Part shown: positions 12,801 through 25,376 of the stretch, one piece after another
How positions within the stretch are numbered: position 1 is the first letter of the stretch
Layout: every line of letters begins with the position of its first letter
Origin: Theristus sp. LFF4_11
Lineage: Eukaryota > Nematoda > Chromadorea > Monhysterida > Xyalidae
Direction of reading: 5' to 3'
DNA: 64,000 bases
NCBI GenBank assembly: GCA_030248135.1
Contig: JASANC010000375.1
Span: 1 to 64,000 of the forward strand
Made by a program: the position numbers and the translations under genes
Notes under the pieces: model-generated
The model's database searches: none
Told to the model about the DNA's origin: nothing
What the model saw: the letters and a program-made list of their open reading frames with translations, nothing else

Positions 12801-12826
12801 AATGGCGGCCACACCACTGATGCCAT
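3815..12826 (-). CDS. Large single-pass receptor-like protein: beta-rich ectodomain with EGF and C-type lectin domains, TM, long cytoplasmic coiled coil
   Basis: Hand-built 32-exon model, about 2003 residues, all phases consistent. Exons: 12826-12662, 12410-11992, 11925-11762, 11677-11523, 11451-11134, 11033-10787, 10682-10566, 10501-10324, 10256-10057, 9989-9822, 9735-9476, 9405-9256, 9188-8833, 8761-8584, 8497-8280, 8195-7970, 7602-7528, 7440-7254, 7171-7020, 6893-6814, 6754-6595, 6477-6231, 6159-5958, 5872-5677, 5583-5434, 5364-5263, 5186-4992, 4909-4749, 4662-4575, 4494-4310, 4184-4068, 4010-3815. Order: hydrophobic signal peptide (about 1-36); beta-sandwich-like segments (about 37-489); one EGF (490-528); one C-type lectin domain (529-654) with WIG and paired Cys; more beta-rich sequence with a furin-type RRRKR at 759-763; a membrane helix near 995-1017; then charged Gln/Glu/Arg-rich coiled coil to the end. 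I do not recognise a named family. Ectodomain, single helix and long coiled coil recall limbin/EVC2, but that is a guess. The start was chosen because it gives a signal peptide and an open phase-0 exon 1. Confidence 0.75.
7611..7894. mobile_element. Possible Tc1/mariner-type MITE in an intron
   Basis: The left end reads TA-CAGGGTGGGCCAAAAAAGTGG. The right end, on the other strand, reads TA, a long G run, then CAAAAAGTGC. The GGGCCAAAAA(A)GTG core resembles mariner-family terminal repeats, and both ends are flanked by TA. The insert of about 280 bases fills most of the receptor-gene intron 7603-7969 and ends within ten bases of an exon. The G run on the right end probably varies by slippage. 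No transposase is present. Confidence 0.45.
10057..10682 (-). other. EGF and C-type lectin module of the receptor gene
   Basis: Exon 10682-10566 is 117 bases, phase 1 at both ends, and encodes one EGF domain with the C-x4-C..C-x-C spacing and CLHGGLC core. The next two exons (10501-10324 and 10256-10057) encode a C-type lectin fold: the GICPFGWH start, the W-x-S-P-F region, the WIG motif (ELWIGQTN) and a C-terminal pair ending AFICQS. Calcium-binding EPN/QPD and WND triads are not obvious, so sugar binding is uncertain. The block has the same exon logic as the modules in the plus-strand gene at 28995-38910. Confidence 0.85.
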
Positions 12827-14600
12827 CGGCCATAGTACTTGGCCACAAATGACCGTCGTTTAATGTCACGTCATGACCAGCTGTTTTCCGGAGTTATGGA
12901 CAGATGATTCAAAAAGCTTTCATGATTATTGCTGAAAAATGCACTTCTGGACAGAAAAGAAACATGGTCTTGATCTAAGAATTTAGTCAGAAGCAAAATA
13001 ATAAAAATAATGTTCAACCAGAACTGAAATTAGTTTCCTATCCGACACTAATCCGCTTAATAATAGTCATCAGCACAGTGCAATTCTCTCCAAAAAAACA
13101 TTACGCTGAAAGCGTCTAACACGACATTGTGGTGGTAACCATGGTTTTAGAATTCAACTTCATTAAAAATCAGTCGCGAATGAATTAGCTGCACCAAAAT
13201 GAGTAGCAACAAAATCAGACACGTGCATACCAAACAACTAATGTTAAATCTGTTCGAAACGTGCCACACAGACTTCTGCGACAGAATATACTACTGGTGG
13301 TAAACAAGGATCTAAACAACATGTCTCGTTTGTAAACAATAGAATTTTTCACGAATCAGACATGTAAACGTTCTAACGTCATTTCACCTGCGGCAGAAAT
13401 GTGGGGGGAAGCTGGCAGACTGGGAGGGAGGCTTACACTTCTTTCCACATCATGTGACGTAATCGCTTATGACTACTGCGACTGCACCAATTGTAGCCCT
13501 TGGCAACAAGAATGGGCCTCTTTTAACAGAACTGAATACGAATGATAAACCGGCCCTGGTACCACATGATACCAAAACAAAATTCAATCATTATGAGACA
13601 TTTACTGTTGTGTATCACCACAATGAATCATAAAAATTAAAATCCCCCAGCATTTTGTAGAAAGATACAAATTTATGCGTTGCGATAGGTAATTATTTTT
13701 TTTGAATTGTTTTTTTTGCATTTAAAAATGGTAATCAAGCAGTTGTTTATCACTACCCTCAATTTAAATCAGCCATTAGATTTCAAATTGCATTTCCTGT
13801 ACAGCAGGGCCGAATAAAAAAAGCAGTCCTTGTCTTCTCAATCAAGGCGAGATTAGTCGCAGACTAGGAGTTGCTTTTCTCAAAAATGCCAAGATATTTG
13901 CCAATTGTGTCTACAAAGAATGAACAGAATAGAACAAATAACCTGTTATTTAAAAAAATACGTAGGTATATGGTAGACAATTGGGTTTCTGAACGTTTTT
14001 TGGTTTAAATTTCGCGCGCTGCTTGAACCCTGAAAAAAGTTGCCATGTTTAGTCAGTCATACCGAACGTACGATATAAAATTTTTATATGTTTGGAACAA
14101 ACGAGCACATTTTGAATTCCGAAAACACACGATTTTGTTTTTTAAAACATTTTTGTGTCACCAACTTGAGAGGTAGAAAACGGTAATTGTTCTAAGCTTT
14201 GGCAAAATCTAACGATTTGGGCAAAATCTAACAATTTTGGGATGTGTGTGTACTTATGCAAAGTGTGTGAAACAGTTATAACAATTTATTGGTCACGCAG
14301 ATTGGGCATTTTTGAAGAAATCTAATGTTGAACATATTAAAAAACTGACTCAAAATTGACTCATAACTCGAACCTTCTCTTAAAAACAAGCATTAAAAAC
14401 TTTGAGTGGTCTTGTTGTTTTTGATGAACCGCAGCAGATACCGATTTTGATTGAAGTTGATTTTAACATTTTCTGTATGATCGGCCACACGCAACGAATA
14501 ACAATTCCATTCTTTAACAAGCCTTTAACAATTCTTCTAACGAAACATACACAGTCTACCAAAGTTCGCCTGATTTACAACTATTTATTACGATCGTCAA
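12827..14600. other. Upstream region of the receptor gene; no gene seen
   Basis: No exon-like open frame or recognisable RNA gene. AT-rich, ordinary-looking sequence that should contain the promoter and 5' UTR of the minus-strand gene starting at 12826. Short ORFs here are not supported. Confidence 0.5.
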
Positions 14601-14604
14601 AACT

Positions 14605-15725
14605 TTGAAATTAAAAAAAATTGAAAAATCAAAGTTGCGCTAGTCAATCAGGGAGTCCGAAGAACCACATTTGACGTGCAAGCGCCTCCCGAATGACTGG
14701 CGGAATTTTCCAGATTTTGTTTTGTGACCTCAGTTACCCCTTTTCCAAACCGTTACCATGCCTATTCTTGTGTTTTGACCCTCAAAACGCAACTAATTAT
14801 CCCCAGTTCAAATGAAAGAAAACTTACCAGCTTGAAATTCGATCAATTATAATGACGACGCCACGACACAACACGAAACAGCTAACAGCAACCAAAGTAG
14901 CGATTACGACGCTCAGAATTCAGATTGTCAGGCGAATTGTCACCTTATCTGCATCGGAAATGGTAAGCCAAGCTTTGCGACGCTCAAAAACTATTCCAAA
15001 AGTTGTTCAAGCCCAAGTCTAAAATCAATCGGCAAAACGGTCCAACATCGACTGCTGACGGTTTTACAAGGTAATATCAAACAAAAATTTGTTGAACTTT
15101 TAAAAAATTGTGCCAAAATGAGGTTTTCAGCAGTAGCGAAAGTGCGGGGGGGTCCACCCCCCCTCAGCCGAAAATCCTGCCCGTGCACGGGCAGATCCCG
15201 TGTACCCCCTCCCCCCTTTACCCCGACACGGGTACTAGACTCCCCCCCCACCCCCCTCCGCGAGAAAACACGGGATTGCACCCACAACCCCCCCCCCTCA
15301 CGGTGGTCAATCTCATCTCAATTTTTTTCCAAAAGACCGTAATTTTTGCATTTTTCTTGACGTTTGTATCTGTCCCTGCATAGATTTTGTTGTTTCTGAC
15401 CAAACAAGCAGCTTGTTTGCACAAAATATTCTGTATTTTACAAGAATTTCTGTGTTTTTCTAAGGCAAAAATTTGGCATTACCCGTGCGATCCCGTGCAC
15501 CCCCCCTCACAAAATTTTTCTGTCAGTGCACCCCCCTCAGGAAAATTTGCTGCCCGTGCACCCCCCCTCACCGAGAAGGCACCTGACACCCGCTCTAAAA
15601 TTTGGCAAACACCCCCCCCCCCCTCACCCAAGGTCCCGCTTTCGCTACTGGTTTTCAGAGCATCAGGGGAAAATTTTTCATTTTTTCTAAATCGGCATTT
15701 TTATTCAATTTAAAAAAAATTGATT
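14605..15725 (+). mobile_element. Older, degraded copy of the TAGGGTTGTT hAT-type element, split by a second insertion
   Basis: About 14605-15130 and 15651-15725 match, in the same order, the inside of the intact element at 19282-20020. Shared landmarks include AATCAGGGAGTCCGAAGAAC, the AAGCGCCTCCCGAATGAC segment and TGAGGTTTTCAG. The terminal repeats of this copy are not recognisable. It is interrupted at 15131-15650 by a different element with its own 8-base target duplication. No transposase frame is seen in either copy. Confidence 0.75.
15131..15650. mobile_element. hAT-type non-autonomous element, 520 bp, TIR CAGTAGCGAAAG, TSD GTTTTCAG
   Basis: The ends are perfect 12-base inverted repeats (CAGTAGCGAAAG..CTTTCGCTACTG), followed by GCGGG-like sequence on both sides. 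It is flanked by an exact 8-base duplication, GTTTTCAG, at 15123-15130 and 15651-15658; the uninterrupted sibling element has this octamer only once. Eight-base duplications and CAG-type ends are hAT hallmarks. The inside is C-rich on the plus strand with repeated CACCCCCC..AAAATTT units and no coding capacity, so it needs a transposase from elsewhere. Confidence 0.9.
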
Positions 15726-15819
15726 TATGTGTAACACTAACGGTTGGCATGTTTTATTGTATTACGCTCCAGTTAACTCACGCTCCACAATTGGATGTTC
15801 TCGGACATTGCTAAAACGG

Positions 15820-15896
15820 ACCTAAACCTAAAAACGAAACCTAAGCCTAATCTTAAGCAAAACCTGTTCCTAACCTAATCCTAACCTAAGCCAAGC
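15820..15896. repeat. Degenerate CCTAA repeat tract
   Basis: A run of imperfect CCTAA/CCTAAG/CCTAAT units (ACCTAAACCTAAAAACG.. to ..CCTAACCTAAGCC), telomere-like in composition but not a perfect telomere repeat. It lies just right of the degraded hAT copy. Confidence 0.6.
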
Positions 15897-16048
15897 CATT
15901 TTAAGAAAGCAAGAATAAAAATAACTGCGTTTTGAACGAGTTTATGTTGAGTGCGGAGCGTGTGCACGCGCGCCAGTGGATCATGAACAATGAGCAATGC
16001 GGATGCGGGGCAGGTGCATATCATAATGAAGCTTTGCGAACACTACCC

Positions 16049-16691
16049 TACAGTCTATCTCGCTAATATATGCAACTCGCTGATTGGTCGGCTCCTCACG
16101 CTCCGCACCCCTGGGAACGGGATTCAAAAAATATCATGTTTTTTTGTTGTTCAGCGGTTTGTTTTCATTTTTTTTTCATGCCGAAAAAATTCTAAATCAA
16201 AAACTACAAAATTCCAAACGTTTGAATTGGTAAAAAATTAGTAAACTGAAGTAAATTTCGACGGTTTTCATCCCGCTTTTAACAATTGATTCATTGGGTG
16301 CGCCATGTCCATTCATTGTTGTTCAAAGATTGTTCACATTGTCAATAAATACTGTCACCTGCTGCGTTCTTCTTCTCTGTGCTTCGGACACACAGTAGCG
16401 GCCAGCGGCGGCACGCTGTTTTCATGTTTAAAGGCAAAAACTAAACCAAAAACCATAGACGGACGCGTCGCAGTCAATCAACCAAAAAAGACATTTCTTT
16501 GACATTGTGACCAATGCAAATTTTTGGAATTTGGTAGTTTTTTATTTAGAATGTTTTTTCGGCATGAAATAAACGAAAACAAACCGTTGAACAATGAAAA
16601 ACATGATTTTTTCTGAATCCCGTTCCCAAGGGTGCGGAGCGTGAGGAGCCGACCAATCAGCGAGTTGCTTATATTAGCGAGATAGACTGTA
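16049..16691. repeat. Fold-back repeat with ~180-base arms
   Basis: Left arm 16049-16230 is repeated in inverted orientation at 16510-16691. Shared landmarks are TACAGTCTATCTCGC, GCTGATTGGTCGGCTCCTCA, GGGAACGGGATTC and TTTTTCATGCCGAAAAA. The loop of about 280 bases has no gene. A third copy of the outer 125 bases of the right arm occurs in direct orientation at about 17037-17160. The structure looks like a fold-back type MITE; no flanking duplication was identified. Confidence 0.8.
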
Positions 16692-16699
16692 TCCATCTA

Positions 16700-17038
16700 A
16701 AAAATTTTGTCTTCGAAGACATAAAATGAGTCAATTTTTGACCAAAATTGACCATTTTTGCTCGTAATTCTTGAAAATTTCACTAATTTTAGATAAAATA
16801 CGCGTTAAAACTTGATTTTTAGTGTATTTTTAGCATTTTTTTGCTGTTTTTATAGCTTTTTAACGTTTTAGCTATCTATCTATCAAATTTCAAAATTTTG
16901 ACCGGCCCCCCCCCCCAAAGTCACATGCCCCCCCCCGCGCCCCCCCCCAAAATTTTCCAGCTATCTATCTATCTAGAAAATTTGCTCCAGCTATCTATAT
17001 CGGCCCCCCCCCAACCCCTCGGCTCTGGAACAACTATG
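16700..17038. repeat. Left arm of a large inverted repeat (partner 19122-20205)
   Basis: This segment, from GTCTTCGAAGACATAAAATG through the TATC tetranucleotide runs to GGCTCTGGAACAACTATG, recurs inverted at 19122-20205. The right arm is longer only because the hAT element 19282-20020 was inserted in it. The arms contain long C or G runs next to GATA/TATC tetramers. About 2.1 kb lies between the arms. Confidence 0.85.
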
Positions 17039-17394
17039 AATGAAAACAAACCGTTGAACAATGAAAAACATGATTTTTTTCTGAATCCCGTTCCCAAGGG
17101 TACGGAGCGTGAGGAGCCGACCAATCAGCGAGTTGCATATATTAGCAAGATAGACTGTACTTAGGGTTTGAAAAAAGTGAAAATTCCGTTGTTTTTTAAA
17201 TTAATTTTTTTTAAATGCCGGAGGAAAATCTGATCGTCGACAAAAATTGGTGCATTCGATTTCGAACCGAGCCGAGCTGACGCGCTGAGTTCGAATATTG
17301 CACTTTTAGAACTGAATAAAGCTGTTTTGGCCTTTAATTAAAATTGGCAAAAACTCATGAAAATTATCCTCCGACGTCAATTTGGACCAATGGG

Positions 17395-17780
17395 GGCAGA
17401 GGGGGGGGGGGGGGTGGGCGTGAGCGTGAGGGTATTCCCAGCCCCCCAACCAAGTCGACCCCTCCCCCCCCCACCCACCCAAGCAATTAGCAAACCCCCC
17501 TCGGATTCGCCAAAAATCGGGCTCGCTCGACCCCATGGCAGTACCGTGGGCGAGGGGGGGGGGGTGGGGGGGGTACACCCCCCCAGAGCACCAGAGACCG
17601 GCGGGTGGGGGGGGGGGGGGGGGGCCCGTGCCACCCCCCCCCTAAAACCGGGCACCCCCCCCCCATCGGACCCCCCCTCGAAAATTTGGCCGACACCCCC
17701 CCACACCCCCCATAAAATTTTGTCTGGCGGAGACCCCCCCAAAATTTTCCGTACACCCTAAATTTTTTTTCGAAAATCAT
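17395..17780. repeat. G/C-run-rich tract with quadruplex potential
   Basis: Multiple uninterrupted G or C runs of 7-14 or more bases on both strands, for example around 17400, 17555-17580, 17610-17625 and 17633-17700, with CACCCCCC and AAAATTT units like those inside the element at 15131-15650. Open frames on both strands here are low-complexity artefacts of the runs. Confidence 0.8.
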
Positions 17781-19121
17781 GATTTTTTGTCTATAAAGTC
17801 CATAATATAAGCTGAATATATGATAACTTCAACTTGACCATCTTCATTGTAATTTCAACGATTTTGCAGCAAAATTTAGCGTTTTTCCTTCAAAATTTGA
17901 GCGAAAAATTATCATGGGGGGGGGTAGGGGGGGGTGGACCTAGGGTTAGGGGCTTTGAAAAAAAATTTTTTTTATTTTTTTTCGTTTTTAAAAAAAAAAT
18001 TTGGATTTTTTTTTCAAACTTAAAAAAAAATTGAAAAATTTTTCTTCTGCTTTGCTCTGAAAATTCGATTTATGGCATAATTTTTTGAAAGTTCAAACCA
18101 AATTTTCTTCCCAACTTCTTTGTGTGCTTAGGTAAATGTCATTATTTGGTCATTTTGACCGACGTACTCCATGTTTTTCGATTTGGATGACTTCTAGAGT
18201 CAATTTTTAGCGTTGAAATGACTTAACTGAATTGAAATATCGTTTCAGAAATCGTTTTCTTGCAACTTAGAACATGTTTTTCAGTGGTAGGCCATGAGAT
18301 GAACATGATATCTTGTTGATTGGCGTATGTTATAGGTCTACAATGGAGTTGTACGATATATTGTTAAACAATTTGAGCGGAGATGTTGGTTAATACCACA
18401 TCACACGACCGTTTTTCAGATACCCGATAACATGGCCACATGTTAAAACTTGCGTGCTGAGCTAAACTAACGTGTTAAACTTGCGTCTGTCAGTTGCCCG
18501 CAACGTGATCGCGAAATCATGGTACGTGTTTTCGATACGATGATTTGAAGAGTGGGCTCTCGCCATGTGGCAGATAGCATAGCTGGTTGAACCTGAAAGT
18601 AAGTGTCTTGGGGGGGGTGACCGGGTCGACAGGGGTTGCCGACTTAGCTACAGCAAACAGGAATTTTTGAACACAGTCAAATTTTGGTAATTTTCTAAAG
18701 AGGAACCACTAAGAACGGTTCAATATTCAAGTACACGTGAAAAATTGCCCTGTTTTACTGTTGAAAATGCAACTTTCCCTCTATGAAATGGACATAATTT
18801 CAATAAAACACGATTTTCGCTCTTATAGTTTCCCGGATAGTTCTGAAAATAGTCTAGATGAACTCAGCTCGACGAGACGCTTCGAACGAACCTAACTTGT
18901 AAAAAAAATTAAAAAAAAATTTTTTTTTTAATTTAAAAAAAATCCGGATTTTTTTCCCCTAACCCTAGGTGGACCCCCCCACAGAAAATTTTGAAAAAAT
19001 GCACCCCCCCATGGGACCCCCATGGGGGGGGGGTCCCACGTTACCATAGGTTGGACCCCCCTCACTTTTTGGTCGGCACCCCCCCCCCTTCGAAAATTGT
19101 TTTGGGCCCACGGTACTGCCC
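17781..19121. other. Repeat-rich spacer with an inner inverted repeat
   Basis: CCTAGGGTTAGGGG followed by A/T runs at about 17938-18030 is mirrored by A/T runs followed by CCCCTAACCCTAGG at about 18900-18970. The 0.85 kb between them has no gene-like frame. More C/G runs follow at 18970-19110. No transposase was found. Confidence 0.6.
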
Positions 19122-20205
19122 CATAGTTGTTCCAGAGCCGAGGGGTTGGGGGGGCCGATATAGATAGCTGGAGCAAATTTTCTAGATAGATAGATAGCTG
19201 GAAAATTTTGGGGGGGCCGCGGGGGGGCCATGTGACTTTGGGGGGGGCCGGTCAAAATTTTGAAATTTGATAGATAGATAGTAGGGTTGTTAAAAAAAAC
19301 AAAAATCGTCATTTTTGTTTTTTTTAAAAAAAAAAAAATTTTTTTTTTAAAAAAAAAATTTCAAAAATCAAAGTTGTGCTAAATCAATCAGGGAGTCCGA
19401 AGAACCACATATGATATGCAAGCGCCTCCCGAATGACACCCGTATGGCGGAACTTTGCAGATTTTGTTTTGGTGACCTCAATTACCCCTTTTCCAAACCG
19501 TCACCATGCCTCTTCTTGTGTTTTGACCTCCAAAACGTCACTAATTGTCCCCAGCTAAGCTAATGCTAAAGTGAAGACAAACATACCGCCTTGAAATTCG
19601 ATCAATTCTTCTGATGGTGTCGCGACGACACGACACGAAGCAGCAACCAGACAACGTGGCGCTTGCAAACGGTGCAGCGAGCACAATCGGACGCTCTGCG
19701 AGGCTAATCGTCACCTTATCTGCATCGGAAATGGTAGGCTAAGCTTTGGGACGCTCAAAAACTTCATCGCAGATGTTGTCGAAGCCTAAAATCAGTCGGT
19801 AAAACGGCCCAAAATCGACTGCTAAAGGTTTTACGAGGTATAATCAAAGAAAATTTTTGTTGAACTTTCGAAAAATTGTGCCAAAATTGAGGTTTTCAGA
19901 GCATATTAGAGGAAAATTTTTCGAATTTTTTTTTTAAAAAAAAAAATCGGCATTTTTGTTTTTTTTTTAATCACTTTTTTTTTTTAAAAAAAAAATTTTC
20001 ATTTTTGTTTAACAACCCTAATAGATAGCTAAGACGCTAAAAAGCTATAAAAACAGCAAAATAATGCTTAAATACACTAAAAATCAGGTATAAACGCGTA
20101 TTTTACCTAAAATTAGCGAAATTTTCAAGGATTACGAGCAAAAATGGTCAATTTTGGTCAAAAATTGACCCATTTTATGTCTTCGAAGACAAAAATTTTC
20201 AGATA
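19122..20205. repeat. Right arm of the large inverted repeat, interrupted by a hAT element
   Basis: Inverted partner of 16700-17038. It begins CATAGTTGTTCCAGAGCCG, passes through GATA runs, is split by the element 19282-20020, and resumes with CTAAGACGCTAAAAAGC to the shared GTCTTCGAAGAC palindrome near 20179. Confidence 0.85.
19282..20020. mobile_element. hAT-type non-autonomous element, 739 bp, TIR TAGGGTTGTTAAA, TSD ATAGATAG
   Basis: Ends are 13-base perfect inverted repeats (TAGGGTTGTTAAA at 19282, TTTAACAACCCTA ending 20020). Exact 8-base duplications ATAGATAG lie at 19274-19281 and 20021-20028. The pre-insertion site can be read from the inverted partner at about 16875, where the octamer occurs without the element. 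Inside are A/T homopolymer runs near both ends and a unique core shared with the copy at 14605-15725. No transposase. Confidence 0.93.
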
Positions 20206-20393
20206 GATAAGATAGCTGGCTGAGAAAATTTTTTAGATAGATAATAGCTGAGCCGAAAAAACCTGTTTGATAGAGATAGATTCGAAAATTTTTGGGGGGG
20301 GGGCGGCCCCCAGGCCCCCCCCCTAGAACAACTATGCTCGACCCCTGATTTGGACTTACCTTTTGAAGCATGTAAATCCAAACTCAGGTCTAG

Positions 20394-20460
20394 TAGGGTT
20401 GTTAAACAAAAATCATCCCCGACCCCCTCCCTCCCTCGAAAATTTGCTTTCGCCTTCGGT
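20394..20460. mobile_element. Solo hAT-type terminal repeat upstream of the V-ATPase gene
   Basis: TAGGGTTGTTAAACAAAAAT at about 20394 matches the right terminal repeat of the 739-bp element over 20 bases, followed by C-rich sequence and AAAATTTG. No matching far end was found nearby, so it is a fragment or an end of a rearranged copy. It sits about 120 bases before the V-ATPase start codon. Confidence 0.6.
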
Positions 20461-20514
20461 CGATGCAAATCCAAAAACAACTCACTTTTATAGTTTTATT
20501 TAACCGACAAGAAA

Positions 20515-24343
<3,829 letters not shown>

Positions 24344-25376
24344 ACCAGCACTCCAGTCAGCGCACACGTTCCCAACCAGCAATCAAACTTGTGATTTCTT
24401 GTTTGTGTCGAGCTCGTGTGATCAGTGATCAATAATTCAGAAATTCAGTTCACCACGTGTCATATCGCCAAATAACGCGGATGATTTTCCTTTAAAATCT
24501 TTGTTCTAAATCGGTGAAAAAGTCTTCAGAACGACTAGTGGATAACTCAAATGTTTATTTCTTGTGTTTGTTTGTGCTGTCAGTGCAGAAAGCTGAAAGC
24601 GGTTGTTGGTTAATTTTAGTTTTTTGGTGCTAGTCTAGTGAAACGTTGACATACCAATTGACTAGGTTCACAAATAAATGATCTGCTTCATTATGAGATG
24701 AATTTATTATTGTTTGAGAACTTTCATGAATTGATTGATTAATTTACATTGCACGATGTTCGCTTCTACAACTAACATTCCCTTATCACACGGTTGATTT
24801 TTGTTGTTTATTACACGGTGTTTCTTGTTTTGTGAATGTGAAAACAACTGTATTCTGTTTGCGATTCATTTTTTGTGGAAATGTTTTCGATTTTGTGTTC
24901 ATATTAGCTGTGAGTATCTGTGATTTTGTCGTTTACTCTTTGTTCGTTTCCCAGTGTTTGTGTTTACGACGTGTTATCAGATTCATGAGTACGTGGTCGT
25001 GTGATTGATTATGTTCTGTTGTTGGTTTGGTGTAAAAGTGATTCTTGTGGGTGGTGCGGTACATCGACTGGAGCTTTTGCGCAGAATGGTTGCGTCAGCA
25101 TCCGCGGTATTTCATGTACCATTATCGTATTTTTGTTGTCGCACTCGGGTGACAAATTGCATCTTCAATATTCGACCACCTGAAATGGTCTGAATTTTGA
25201 GATACAGCTTCAATACCTACTCGAATCGATTCTCAGGAAACAGCCCATTTTCAGTTGGTTCATGTGATGTTGTTTCAGTTGGGATCCCGTTGGCCATCGA
25301 CACGAGCAGTGGTGGTCATCGGTTTGGTTGGTGTGCTCGTGTGGCCAAGTGGAATTGCACAAGACTGACTGTGATC
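24344..25376. other. Intergenic region between V-ATPase A and G-beta-5
   Basis: Contains the V-ATPase 3' UTR with a canonical AATAAA at 24673-24678, then T-rich sequence that should hold the promoter and 5' UTR of the G-beta-5 gene. No further gene seen. The two genes are in the same orientation about 1 kb apart. Confidence 0.6.
24673..24678 (+). terminator. Candidate polyadenylation signal of the V-ATPase gene
   Basis: AATAAA about 330 bases after the stop codon, in T-rich sequence. Confidence 0.5.

Noticed and set aside
15108..15713. Pro-rich ORFs over the C-rich element
   Set aside because: Low-complexity translation of the non-autonomous hAT element.
17306..17780. Overlapping Gly/Pro-rich ORFs on both strands
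   Set aside because: Produced by long G and C runs; no codon structure or domain, inside repeats.
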